Shown piece by piece: positions 7,161 to 15,202 of a DNA stretch of 39,528 nucleotides. The DNA is from an uncultured Collinsella sp. Lineage in GTDB: Bacteria; Actinomycetota; Coriobacteriia; Coriobacteriales; Coriobacteriaceae. How positions within the stretch are numbered: position 1 is the stretch's first letter; each line of letters opens with the position of its first letter. The stretch is taken from NCBI GenBank assembly GCA_934630385.1, contig CAKTWE010000010.1:1-39528 (forward strand), written 5' to 3'. The translations under genes were made by a program, and so were the position numbers. The notes under the pieces were generated by a model. The model was given only the letters and a program-made list of their open reading frames with translations, was not told the origin of the DNA and did no database searches.

Positions 7161-8144
7161 CTACTCGTCTCCGTCGTTGGGGTCGCCCTTGAGGGTGTTG
7201 ATGTCCAGGTGCTGGTTGTCGTTCTCTTTTTGCTGCGTTGCCGATTCGGACGCGGTGGGGCCGCGGAACAGCTGGAATCCCTCAAACGCAATGACGCCGA
7301 GCAGGGCAATGATAATGGCGATAAAGGCAACCTTGACTGCCTGCGGAAATTCCGAGAAACGCAGTGCCTTTTCCTTGGCGTAATAATCGGCGAAGCGCTC
7401 TTCGCCCGTGCTTTTGGTATACGCCGGCGCGGACGCGGCCTCCGGGTCATATTCCGGTGCAGGCGTGGCAGCGTACGGATCGTTGAGATAATCGCTCGAT
7501 GTGGTGTCATAATCCTCGGTCTCGATGCGACCGGTGTCAGTATAGCCATCGGAATAATCGGAATATGCCGCACCGCCCTCATAATCCGCGGCGCTCGTGT
7601 TGGCGGCAAAAAGCGGGTTAACTGGAACGTCGAGCGCCGGCATGCCGGTTGAGGTCTCATCCAGATCGGCTGCAGCCCGGGAATCGTAGGCAACCTGATG
7701 GGCAACGGGCTCATCGAGCCTTGTGATCGGAGGCTTGCGTGCCGCAGGAACAGGCAACTGCTGGGCGCTGTACATAACGGTGCTGTCGGCCGATTTGCCC
7801 TGCGTCGCTGCAGCGAGAAATGCCGCCGTCTCGGACGGGTCACTTGCGGGGCGGGGAGCTGGTGTGGGCGCCGAAGTGGGTGCGGGCGTAGGCGCGGGCG
7901 TCGAAACAGGCGACTGCGCAGGAGTCGGCGCAGGTGCGGACTTAGGCGCAAGTGCGGGATTGGGGCTTGACGGGCGAGCCCCGCCGCCCATGAGTTCGTC
8001 GGCGGTCCACGGGCGATCATCCATCACATCGTCAAGGCTCAGTGAAAACAGGTCGTCTTCACCCTCATCGAACATGCGGTGCACATGCCCACCAATTGCC
8101 GGAATCAATCCGCGACCGGTGCATGATGCCTTGCTCAACGCCAT
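7161..8144 (-). CDS. Proline-rich single-pass membrane protein, function unknown
   Basis: The 327-residue protein starts at ATG 8144, behind AAAGGGTGG. Residues of the first third are acidic (DEGEDDLFSLSLDDVMDD). Next comes a Pro/Ala/Thr-rich linker with repeated PAPTPAPT units, then an Asp/Tyr-rich stretch. One membrane helix lies near the C-terminus (VAFIAIIIALLGVIAFEGF), and a short hydrophilic tail ends in GDPNDGDE. There is no N-terminal signal peptide, so the long disordered region is probably cytoplasmic. I do not recognise a family. It converges with the ATPase gene; the 37 bases between them hold a short hairpin (GCCGG at 7130-7134, CCGGC at 7140-7144). A link to the downstream catabolic cluster is not indicated. 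Confidence 0.75.
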   Translation of the reverse strand: MALSKASCTGRGLIPAIGGHVHRMFDEGEDDLFSLSLDDVMDDRPWTADELMGGGARPSSPNPALAPKSAPAPTPAQSPVSTPAPTPAPTSAPTPAPRPASDPSETAAFLAAATQGKSADSTVMYSAQQLPVPAARKPPITRLDEPVAHQVAYDSRAAADLDETSTGMPALDVPVNPLFAANTSAADYEGGAAYSDYSDGYTDTGRIETEDYDTTSSDYLNDPYAATPAPEYDPEAASAPAYTKSTGEERFADYYAKEKALRFSEFPQAVKVAFIAIIIALLGVIAFEGFQLFRGPTASESATQQKENDNQHLDINTLKGDPNDGDE

Positions 8145-8178
8145 TCTGTTCCACCCTTTCGAAATACTAATGACATCG

Positions 8179-8184
8179 ATTATA
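8179..8184 (-). promoter_or_regulatory. Candidate -10 box of the proline-rich membrane protein gene
   Basis: TATAAT on the minus strand, 35 bases before the ATG at 8144. No convincing -35 sequence is present at the right distance, so the call rests on the -10 alone. Confidence 0.35.
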
Positions 8185-8267
8185 TGGAACTTTCCAAGCG
8201 GCTCGGTCTTGGATTCATGCTTTCCAGAACTCGCGCCCAAAAGGGGAGGGGCAATCCAGGCGAGTGC

Positions 8268-8921
8268 CTACTTGTCGCCTGCTGCCGCCTTGGCCTCATT
8301 GAGGTAGCTATAGAAGCTGTACTTGGAGATGCCAAAGAACTCGCAGGCGCGTTCGCTCGACTTGGAAATGAGGAAGGCGCCGCGACGGTCGAGGTAGCCA
8401 ATGGCACGAATGCGCTCGTCTTTGGTCATGAGCGCCGCGGGCTTGCCCACAAACTGCTCGCACTCGTGCAGCAGATCCTCGAGCAGGTCGCCGATGTTCT
8501 TGGTAATGGGCTCGGGCTCGGTGTAGCCCGAGCCGCCGGTGCCGGTAAAGGCGTCGAGCGAACGCTCAAAAGCCTTCATAAGCGTAATGTCAAAGTTAAT
8601 GCCCAAAATGCCGACGGGCTTGCCCTCGTCGTTGCGGATAAAGATGGTCGAGGACTTGAGCAGCTTGCCATCGGCGGTTTTGGTGAGGTACGGCTCGCGG
8701 TCGTGTACGTCGGTGGTGCCCTCGTGCATGGACTCAAACACAATATGGCTGGGGCCGTCACCCAGTTTGCGCCCGCTGACGTGGCCGTTTTCGATCACTA
8801 CGATGGAGTGGTCCACGTCCTCGGTCTCCAGGTCGTGGACGACGACTTCGCAGTTGGGGCCAAATTGGAGCGCCAGGCCGTGTGCAAGGCGCTTATAAAA
8901 CTCAATCTGTGCGGGGGTCAT
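8268..8921 (-). CDS. YheO-like PAS/helix-turn-helix transcriptional regulator
   Basis: The 217-residue protein has an N-terminal YheO-like PAS domain, about residues 1-120 (GPNCEVVVHDLE, HSIVVIENGHVSGR, GILGINFDIT). A C-terminal helix-turn-helix of the DauR type covers about 155-215 (RRGAFLISKSSERACEFFGISKYSFYSYL). Members of this family act as ligand-responsive regulators, for example in D-amino-acid use. The ATG at 8921 follows AGGAAGG; an in-frame start 25 codons upstream is unsupported. It is divergent from ygeX across 277 bases and is the only regulator next to the cluster, so it probably controls ygeX and the genes behind it. In E. coli the corresponding cluster is instead next to a sigma-54 type activator. 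The ligand is unknown. Confidence 0.88.
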   Translation of the reverse strand: MTPAQIEFYKRLAHGLALQFGPNCEVVVHDLETEDVDHSIVVIENGHVSGRKLGDGPSHIVFESMHEGTTDVHDREPYLTKTADGKLLKSSTIFIRNDEGKPVGILGINFDITLMKAFERSLDAFTGTGGSGYTEPEPITKNIGDLLEDLLHECEQFVGKPAALMTKDERIRAIGYLDRRGAFLISKSSERACEFFGISKYSFYSYLNEAKAAAGDK

Positions 8922-9093
8922 GGGTGCCTTCCTAAAAATTAGTTTGGGCACACTTTGCCATAAACCACACTTGACCGCAAACAAATCCATCAACAAGGCA
9001 ATTCATGACCGTTCGGCGGCGAAAAAGTACCGATTACGGCAACAAACAATTCGTTAGGTATGCCAATCAAAAAGTGTGATAGAACATTATTAA

Positions 9094-9108
9094 CAAACTT
9101 TTTGTTTG
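9094..9108. promoter_or_regulatory. Inverted repeat in the regulator/ygeX intergenic region
   Basis: CAAAC (9094-9098) and GTTTG (9104-9108) are separated by five T. The dyad sits about 90 bases before the ygeX start in the divergent promoter region and is a candidate binding site for the YheO-like regulator. The rest of this gap is AT-rich with no firm -35/-10 pair. Confidence 0.35.
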
Positions 9109-9198
9109 GCATCCACATAAAAGTTCAGCCGTGTGAATGGGATCGGGCTGAAACGCGTATGCGGGGGCCGGCAAGAGAGGACTTAAGGAGTTCACCGT

Positions 9199-10413
9199 AT
9201 GGCCGATAAGATCCAGTGGGCGGGCAACACGATGCCCAAGAGCGATGACAAGCACTTGGGAATCATGAGCCTCGACCACGTGAAGAAGGCCCGTGCCTTC
9301 CACCAGTCGTTCCCCCAGTACACCGTCACTCCGCTTGCCCGCCTGGATGGTCAGGCTGCGCGCCTGGGCCTTTCCAACCTGTGCGTTAAGGACGAGAGCT
9401 ATCGTTTTGGCCTCAACGCCTTTAAGGTTCTGGGCGGCTCGTTTGCCATGGCCAACTACATTGCCGACGAGACCGGCAAGGACGTTGCCGACTGCACCTT
9501 CGATTACCTGACCTCCGATCAGCTGGCCGAGGACTTTGGCCAGGCCACCTTCTTTACCGCCACTGACGGCAACCATGGCCGCGGCGTGGCATGGGCTGCC
9601 AACAAGCTGGGCCAGAAGGCCGTCGTGCACATGCCCAAGGGTTCCACCAAGCCCCGCTTCGATAACATCGCCGCCGAGGGCGCCACGGTGACCATCGAAG
9701 AGGTCAACTACGACGAGTGCGTGCGCATGGCCGCCGCCGAGGCCGATGCCTGCGAGCGCGGCGTCATCGTTCAGGACACCGCCTGGGAGGGCTACGAGAA
9801 GATCCCGTCCTGGATCATGGAGGGTTACGGCACCATGGCTTCCGAGGCTGCCGAGCAGCTGCGCGAGATGGCCATCAACCGCCCGACGCACGTCTTTGTC
9901 CAGGCTGGCGTGGGTTCGCTCGCGGGCGCCGTGGTGGGCTACTTTACCAACCTGTATCCCGATAACCCGCCCACCTTCGTCGTGGTTGAGTGCGCGCCTG
10001 CCGCCTGTCTGTACAAGGGCGCTGCCGCCGGCGACGGCGATCCGCGCATCGTGGACGGCGACATGCCCTCCATCATGGCCGGTCTGTGCTGCGGCGAGCC
10101 CAACATTCTGGGCTGGGATATCCTGCGCAACCACACCACCGCCTTCGTGTCCTGCCCCGACTGGGTCACCGCTCGCGGCATGCGCACCCTGGGCGCTCCC
10201 GAGAAGGGCGACCCGCGCGTCATCTCCGGCGAGTCCGGCGCGGTGACCACCGGCCTGGTCGAGACCCTCATGCTCGATCCCGAGTACGCCGAGCTCAAGG
10301 AGCTCATCGGCCTGGACAAGACGAGCTCCGTGCTCTGCTTCTCCACGGAAGGCGACACGGACCCCGACCAGTATCGCCGCATCGTCTGGGAGGGCGAGTA
10401 TCCGACCTGCTAA
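9199..10413 (+). CDS. ygeX: Diaminopropionate ammonia-lyase
   Basis: The 404-residue protein is a fold-type II pyridoxal-phosphate enzyme that splits 2,3-diaminopropionate to pyruvate and two ammonia. The cofactor lysine is K76 within SYRFGLNAFKVLGG, as in the E. coli enzyme, and TATDGNHGRG is the substrate/cofactor loop typical of the family. Length matches YgeX/DpaL (about 400). TAAGGAG lies ten bases before the ATG. It is the first gene of the catabolic cluster, facing away from the YheO-like regulator, and is separated from ygeY by a long inverted repeat. In purine-degrading gut bacteria this step is thought to deliver pyruvate from the nitrogen-rich breakdown product. Identification is firm. 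Confidence 0.96.
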   Translation: MADKIQWAGNTMPKSDDKHLGIMSLDHVKKARAFHQSFPQYTVTPLARLDGQAARLGLSNLCVKDESYRFGLNAFKVLGGSFAMANYIADETGKDVADCTFDYLTSDQLAEDFGQATFFTATDGNHGRGVAWAANKLGQKAVVHMPKGSTKPRFDNIAAEGATVTIEEVNYDECVRMAAAEADACERGVIVQDTAWEGYEKIPSWIMEGYGTMASEAAEQLREMAINRPTHVFVQAGVGSLAGAVVGYFTNLYPDNPPTFVVVECAPAACLYKGAAAGDGDPRIVDGDMPSIMAGLCCGEPNILGWDILRNHTTAFVSCPDWVTARGMRTLGAPEKGDPRVISGESGAVTTGLVETLMLDPEYAELKELIGLDKTSSVLCFSTEGDTDPDQYRRIVWEGEYPTC

Positions 10414-10484
10414 TCGTTGGGCGGCGCAACGCGCCGCGCCAAATTCCTATTAGACCCCCTATGTCCTGCAGATGCATGAGCCCG

Positions 10485-10608
10485 GGAGGCGGAGCGATAC
10501 CTATTTGCTCCGTCGCGAGTTCCGCACGCAAAGGAAAGCACTTAATGTGCTTTCCGTCTTGCGCAGGACTGTCCGAGCAGCGGAGTAAATAGGTATCGCT
10601 CCGCCACC
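10485..10608. repeat. Long intergenic inverted repeat between ygeX and ygeY
   Basis: The arms at 10488-10512 and 10581-10605 are complementary over 25 bases with one mismatch. A nested hairpin at 10533-10555 has a perfect 9-base stem (GGAAAGCAC) with loop TTAAT. Further pairing (GCAA 10528-10531 with TTGC 10559-10562; AGTTCC 10518-10523 with GGACT 10566-10570) connects the two, so almost the whole 124 bases can fold into one long hairpin. No T-run follows. It could be a miniature palindromic element or a structured leader between two catabolic genes. It accounts for most of the 232-base gap. Confidence 0.85.
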
Positions 10609-10645
10609 TCACAGGTAGATTCCTTCGTTTGAAAGGTTATGAACA

Positions 10646-12031
10646 ATGGCTAAAGAACTCGATTTCGACGCTATCAAGGCTGCTGCTGAGTCTCATCGTG
10701 CTGATATGACTCGCTTCCTGCGCGCCATGATCTCCCACCCCTCTGAGTCCTGCGAGGAGGGCGAGGTTGTCGCTTGCATCAAGGCCGAGATGGAGAGCCT
10801 TGGCTATGACGAGGTCAAGGTCGACGGCCTGGGCAACGTTATGGGCTTTATGGGCGAGGGCGACAAGATTATCGCCATCGACTCCCACATCGACACCGTC
10901 GGCATCGGCAACATCGAGAACTGGGATGCCGATCCCTATGAGGGCTACGAGACCGACGAGATCATTTACGGCCGCGGCGGCTCCGACCAGGAGGGTGGCA
11001 TGGCTTCTGCTACCTATGCTGCCAAGATGATGAAGGACATGGGCCTCATCCCCGAGGGCTACAAGATCATGGTCGTCGGCACTGTCCAGGAAGAGGACTG
11101 CGACGGCATGTGCTGGCAGTACATCTACAACAAGGACGGCATTAAGCCCGAGTTCGTCATTTCCACCGAGCCTACCGACGGCGGCATCTACCGCGGTCAC
11201 CGCGGCCGCATGGAGATCCGCGTCGACGTTCACGGCACCTCCTGCCACGGCTCCGCTCCCGAGCGCGGCGACAACGCCATCTACAAGATGGCCGACATCA
11301 TCGCCGACGTCCGCGCCCTCAACAACAACGGCTGCGACGAGTCGACCGACATCAAGGGCCTCGTCAAGATGCTCGACCCCAAGTACAACCCCGAGCACTT
11401 CGAGGACGCCCGCTTCCTGGGCCGCGGCACCTGCACCGTCAGCCAGATCTTCTACACCAGCCCCAGCCGCTGCGCTGTCGCTGACTCCTGCGCCATCTCC
11501 ATCGACCGTCGCATGACCGCCGGCGAGACCTGGGAGTCCTGCCTGGACGAGATCCGCAACCTGCCGGCCGCCAAGAAGTACGGCGACGACGTGAAGGTCT
11601 CCATGTACATGTACGACCGTCCGTCCTGGACCGGCGAGGTTTACGAGACCGAGGCTTACTTCCCCACGTGGATCAACAAGGAGACCGCTCCGCACGTCAA
11701 GGCCCTCGTCGACGCCCACAAGGCCATGTTCGGTGACGAGCGCATCGGCTGCGAGCCCAGCATGGACAAGCGCACCGGTCGTCCGCTGTGCGACAAGTGG
11801 ACCTTCTCCACGAACTGCGTTTCCATCCAGGGCCGCTATGGCATCCCCTGCGTCGGCTTTGGCCCGGGTGCCGAGTCTCAGGCTCACGCTCCCAACGAGG
11901 TCACCTACAAGGACGACCTGGTCACCGCTGCTGCCATGTATGTGGCTGCCCTGAACCTCTACGATCCGAGCCAGGCCGATGGCGACGCCACCGTCTTCCG
12001 CGCCGGTCTGACCAACAACAAGATCGACTAG
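10646..12031 (+). CDS. ygeY: YgeY-type M20 metallohydrolase (selenium-metabolism linked)
   Basis: The 461-residue protein belongs to the M20 zinc peptidase/deacylase family and matches the YgeY branch. Metal-binding residues are visible: H81 and D83 in SHIDTVG, D114 in [10 protein letters not shown], and the glutamate pair E149-E150 in QEED. The family hydrolyses amide bonds of small N-acyl or peptide-like substrates. The true YgeY substrate is not settled, but its constant neighbours suggest an intermediate on the way from a purine ring to diaminopropionate. A weak GAAAGG lies before the ATG. Codon use is strongly biased toward C-ending codons, as in ygeX and ygeW, suggesting high expression. 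YgeW follows after a 200-base gap. Confidence 0.95.
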   Translation: MAKELDFDAIKAAAESHRADMTRFLRAMISHPSESCEEGEVVACIKAEMESLGYDEVKVDGLGNVMGFMGEGDKIIAIDSHIDTVGIGNIENWDADPYEGYETDEIIYGRGGSDQEGGMASATYAAKMMKDMGLIPEGYKIMVVGTVQEEDCDGMCWQYIYNKDGIKPEFVISTEPTDGGIYRGHRGRMEIRVDVHGTSCHGSAPERGDNAIYKMADIIADVRALNNNGCDESTDIKGLVKMLDPKYNPEHFEDARFLGRGTCTVSQIFYTSPSRCAVADSCAISIDRRMTAGETWESCLDEIRNLPAAKKYGDDVKVSMYMYDRPSWTGEVYETEAYFPTWINKETAPHVKALVDAHKAMFGDERIGCEPSMDKRTGRPLCDKWTFSTNCVSIQGRYGIPCVGFGPGAESQAHAPNEVTYKDDLVTAAAMYVAALNLYDPSQADGDATVFRAGLTNNKID

Positions 12032-12053
12032 TCCCATTCCTCGATTTTGTTGA

Positions 12054-12078
12054 GCCGGGGACAGCCTGTGTCCCCGGC
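12054..12078. repeat. GC-rich perfect hairpin between ygeY and ygeW
   Basis: GCCGGGGACA pairs perfectly with TGTCCCCGGC around the loop GCCTG. No T-run follows on either side, so it is not a standard terminator; it may stabilise the upstream message or be a repeated extragenic palindrome. The remaining bases to 12232 hold no clear promoter. Confidence 0.6.
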
Positions 12079-12232
12079 ACCTCCTGTTGACTTGGGGCCC
12101 GCGGTCGTTATCTCCCATGCTTCCTCGACGGTAGCGGGTCCTCGTCATAGCGCTCTGCATGTTCTAGCCACACGCGCATGCCGGAGCACATCTACTCATT
12201 GCGATCGTTTCACCTTTAGAAAGGATATTTAC

Positions 12233-13435
12233 ATGGACGCCAAGTTTACCGAGCTCGTCGAGCAGCTGAACGGCCTCGATTTTAAGGGTATGTACGGCAG
12301 CGACTTCCTGCACACCTGGGATAAGACTACCGATGAGCTCAAGGCTCTCTACATCGTCGCCGATGCCCTGCGCGAGCTGCGCGAGAACAACGTCTCGTCC
12401 AAGATTTTCGACTCGGGTCTGGCCGTTTCCCTGTTCCGTGACAACTCCACCCGTACGCGCTTCTCCTTCTCTAAGGCAGCCAACCTGCTCGGTCTTGAGC
12501 TGCAGGACCTAGACGAGAAGAAGTCCCAGATCGCTCACGGCGAGACCGTCCGCGAGACCGCTACCATGATCTCCTTCATGGCCGACGTCATCGGCATCCG
12601 CGACGACATGTACATCGGCAAGGGCGACGCCTACATGGCCGAGGTCTCCGAGTCTGTCCAGCAGGCCTACGAGGACGGCGTTCTGGATCACCGTCCCACG
12701 CTCATCTCCCTGCAGTCCGACTCCGATCATCCCACGCAGTCCTCTGCCGACATGCTCTACCTCATCAACGAGTTTGGCGGCCTTGAGAACCTCAAGGGCA
12801 AGAAGGTTGCTGTCACCTGGGCCTACTCGCCCTCTTACGGTAAGCCGCTGTCCTGCCCGCAGTCGCTGATCAGTCTGCTGCCCCGCTTTGGCATGGACGT
12901 CACCCTGGCACACCCCGAGGGCTACGACCTCATGCCCGAGGTCGTCGAGCGCGCTAAGGGCTACGCCGCCGAGTCCGGCACCACCTTTAAGCAGGTCAAC
13001 ACCATGGCCGAGGCCTTCGAAGGCGCCGATATCGTGATCCCCAAGAGCTGGGCTCCGTTTGCCGCCATGGAGAAGCGCACCAACCTGTACGCCGAGGGCG
13101 ACGACGCCGGCATCGCTGCGCTCGAGAAGGAGCTGCTCGCTCAGAACGCTACGCATCAGGATTGGTGCTCCACGACCGAGCTCATGGAGAAGACCGCCAA
13201 CGGCCAGGACACCATCTTTATGCATCCGCTGCCCGCCGACATCTCCGGTGTCTCCTGCGAGCACGGCGAGGTTAACGCCGACGTCTTCGACATGCACCGT
13301 GTGGGCATGTACAAGGAGGCCAGCTACAAGCCGTACGCCATCGCAGCCATGATGTTCCTGCAGAAGGTTGCCGATCCCGCCGCTACCCTCAAGGCTCTCG
13401 ACGAGCGCAACACCGCCCGTTGGTTCCAGGCCTAA
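12233..13435 (+). CDS. ygeW: Knotted carbamoyltransferase YgeW
   Basis: The 400-residue protein is a member of the aspartate/ornithine carbamoyltransferase superfamily. The carbamoyl-phosphate site STRTR is at residues 72-76 and a second motif, HPLPADISG, lies near residue 330. Length fits YgeW (about 396) better than ornithine or aspartate transferases (about 310-340). The start at 12233 has AGAAAGGA upstream; the open frame continues farther 5' but without a ribosome binding site. The acceptor substrate of YgeW is not known. With carbamate kinase directly downstream, it most likely runs in the catabolic direction, releasing carbamoyl phosphate from a carbamoylated intermediate. Confidence 0.95.
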   Translation: MDAKFTELVEQLNGLDFKGMYGSDFLHTWDKTTDELKALYIVADALRELRENNVSSKIFDSGLAVSLFRDNSTRTRFSFSKAANLLGLELQDLDEKKSQIAHGETVRETATMISFMADVIGIRDDMYIGKGDAYMAEVSESVQQAYEDGVLDHRPTLISLQSDSDHPTQSSADMLYLINEFGGLENLKGKKVAVTWAYSPSYGKPLSCPQSLISLLPRFGMDVTLAHPEGYDLMPEVVERAKGYAAESGTTFKQVNTMAEAFEGADIVIPKSWAPFAAMEKRTNLYAEGDDAGIAALEKELLAQNATHQDWCSTTELMEKTANGQDTIFMHPLPADISGVSCEHGEVNADVFDMHRVGMYKEASYKPYAIAAMMFLQKVADPAATLKALDERNTARWFQA

Positions 13436-13449
13436 AGCTGGGCTGAGAA

Positions 13450-14400
13450 ATGGCTAAGCGTATTGTTGTCGCCTTGGGCGGAAACGCCCTCGGCGCCAAC
13501 CTTCCCGAGCAGATGGAGGCCGTCAAGACGACTTCCAAGGCCATTGTCGACCTGATCGAGGAGGGCAACGAGGTCGTCGTCGTGCATGGCAACGGCCCCC
13601 AGGTGGGTATGATCGCCAACGCGATGGCAGAGCTTACGCGCTCTAATCCTCAGAAGTACATTCCCTGCCCGCTGTCCGTTTGCGGTGCCATGAGCCAGGG
13701 CTACATTGGCTATGACCTGCAAAACGCCCTGCGCGAGGAAATGCTCGACCGCAATATCGACAAGGGTGTCGCCACCGTGCTCACCCAGGTCGAGGTTGCG
13801 GCAGACGATCCGGCCTTTGCCGACCCGGTCAAGCCGATCGGTCCGTGGATGAGCGAGGCCGAGGCCAAGGAACTGGAGGCCGACCGCGGCTACCAGTTCA
13901 TCCACGACGAGAAGCAGGGCTTCCGTCGCGTGGTTGCCTCGCCCAAGCCCGTGAACATCGTCGAGCTTGACACCATTAAGTCGCTCGTCGAGTCCAACCA
14001 TGTGGTGATCTCCTGCGGCGGTGGCGGCATTCCCGTCACCAAGACCCAGGGCAACCACCTTAAGGGCGCTGCTGCTGTCATCGATAAGGACTTTGCGGCC
14101 GAGAAGCTCGCCGAGCAGCTCGATGCCGATGCTCTGATCATCCTGACGGCCGTGGAGAAGGTTGCCATTGGCTTTGGCACCGACCACGAGCAGTGGCTCG
14201 ACACACTGACCGCGGCTGACGTAAAGCGTCTGTCCGAGGCCAACGAGTTCGGTCGCGGCTCCATGCTGCCCAAGGTCCAGGCCGCCTCGACGTTTGCCGA
14301 GAGCAAGCCGGGCCGCACGGCACTCATCACGCTGCTCGAGAAGGCGCGCGATGGCCTTGCCGGCAAGACCGGTACCACGTTTACCGGCGACGCTGAGTAG
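13450..14400 (+). CDS. arcC: Carbamate kinase
   Basis: The 316-residue protein has the family's nucleotide and phosphate-binding signatures: VVALGGNALG at the N-terminus, VVVHGNGPQVG near residue 45, and SCGGGGIPV near residue 200. It interconverts carbamoyl phosphate + ADP with carbamate + ATP, the ATP-yielding step after a catabolic carbamoyltransferase. It starts 14 bases after ygeW, so the two are almost certainly co-transcribed and functionally linked. The matching gene in the E. coli cluster is yqeA. A hairpin terminator follows at 14417-14452. Confidence 0.96.
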   Translation: MAKRIVVALGGNALGANLPEQMEAVKTTSKAIVDLIEEGNEVVVVHGNGPQVGMIANAMAELTRSNPQKYIPCPLSVCGAMSQGYIGYDLQNALREEMLDRNIDKGVATVLTQVEVAADDPAFADPVKPIGPWMSEAEAKELEADRGYQFIHDEKQGFRRVVASPKPVNIVELDTIKSLVESNHVVISCGGGGIPVTKTQGNHLKGAAAVIDKDFAAEKLAEQLDADALIILTAVEKVAIGFGTDHEQWLDTLTAADVKRLSEANEFGRGSMLPKVQAASTFAESKPGRTALITLLEKARDGLAGKTGTTFTGDAE

Positions 14401-14416
14401 GCATATCTGCACCATT

Positions 14417-14452
14417 GAGGAGGGTGCCCTGCGTCGCGGGGTGCCCTCCTTT
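14417..14452 (+). terminator. Intrinsic terminator after carbamate kinase
   Basis: AGGAGGGTGCCC and GGGTGCCCTCCT form a stem of about 12-13 pairs with two or three wobbles and a nine-base loop. Only a short T-stretch (CTTTG) follows, so termination may be partial. The rest of the gap to 14578 contains no recognised element. Confidence 0.6.
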
Positions 14453-14578
14453 GTGCTATGGAGAGCCAAGGGGCGTTCGCTGGAAAAACGAGCGCATGCC
14501 TGTTCCGACGGAGTGTGAGCTTGGTATGGTGGGTATAGCAACTATGGTGTCCAAGGCAGCCAGGGGAGGTTTGCGGAG

Positions 14579-15193
14579 ATGAAACTCGGTTGCGTCATTA
14601 TGGCTTCGGGCGAGGGCAAGCGGTTTGGCTCTAACAAGATGCTTGCCGATATCTATGGCGAGCCGTTGATTGCCCGGACCATCGATTCGGTTCCCCGGGG
14701 CTTTGACGTCGTGGTTTCGACGCGTTGGCCCGAGGTCGCTCAGATTTGCGAGGACAAGCATTGCCCGTGCGTGTTGCACGATGGCAAGCTGCGCAGCGAA
14801 AGCGTCCGTGCGGGCCTTTCGTGGGGGGTCGATCGCAACTGGAAAGGCTGCCTCTTTTTGCCGGGCGACCAGCCACTCGTGAGTTCGGATTCATTTGAGG
14901 CTATGGTTCGCGCGTTTGACGAGTGCGGCCGCAAGCATCCGGTGCGTCTTGCGTGCAACGGTGGGCCTTCGAGCCCGGTGCTCTTTCCGGCGGAACTGTT
15001 CGATGCACTTATGTGTCTTGAGGGCAAGGACGGCGGCGGTTCGATCCTCAAGGGCCGTACCGACGTGGTGCCGGTCGAGGCGCGTGCCTACGAGCTGTGG
15101 GACGTCGATACCGCCAAGGGACAGCAACGCATAACGGAGCATATCGCCGCCTGCTCGTATTTTGATCGCGTGGCCAACTGCATCAATCAATAA
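14579..15193 (+). CDS. mocA: MocA-like nucleotidyltransferase (molybdenum cofactor)
   Basis: The 204-residue protein begins with the nucleotidyltransferase loop ASGEGKRFGSNKML (residues 9-22) and has FLPGDQPLVS near residue 93 for the metal-binding aspartate. This family (MocA/YgfJ) attaches a cytidine nucleotide to molybdopterin and is found with xanthine-dehydrogenase-like enzymes. In purine clusters it prepares the cofactor for the selenium-dependent hydroxylase. GGGGAGG lies 12 bases before the ATG. It ends nine bases before hyuA. The exact nucleotide used cannot be read from the sequence. Confidence 0.88.
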   Translation: MKLGCVIMASGEGKRFGSNKMLADIYGEPLIARTIDSVPRGFDVVVSTRWPEVAQICEDKHCPCVLHDGKLRSESVRAGLSWGVDRNWKGCLFLPGDQPLVSSDSFEAMVRAFDECGRKHPVRLACNGGPSSPVLFPAELFDALMCLEGKDGGGSILKGRTDVVPVEARAYELWDVDTAKGQQRITEHIAACSYFDRVANCINQ

Positions 15194-15202
15194 GGAGCAA
15201 TA

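Noticed and set aside
10485..10608. Rho-independent terminator or T-box riboswitch
   Set aside because: There is no T-run after the structure and no T-box or specifier-loop sequence; the nested long arms do not fit a known riboswitch I can recognise.
12047..12232. Longer N-terminus for ygeW
   Set aside because: The frame is open but the added residues do not resemble the family and have no ribosome binding site; ATG 12233 gives the expected length.
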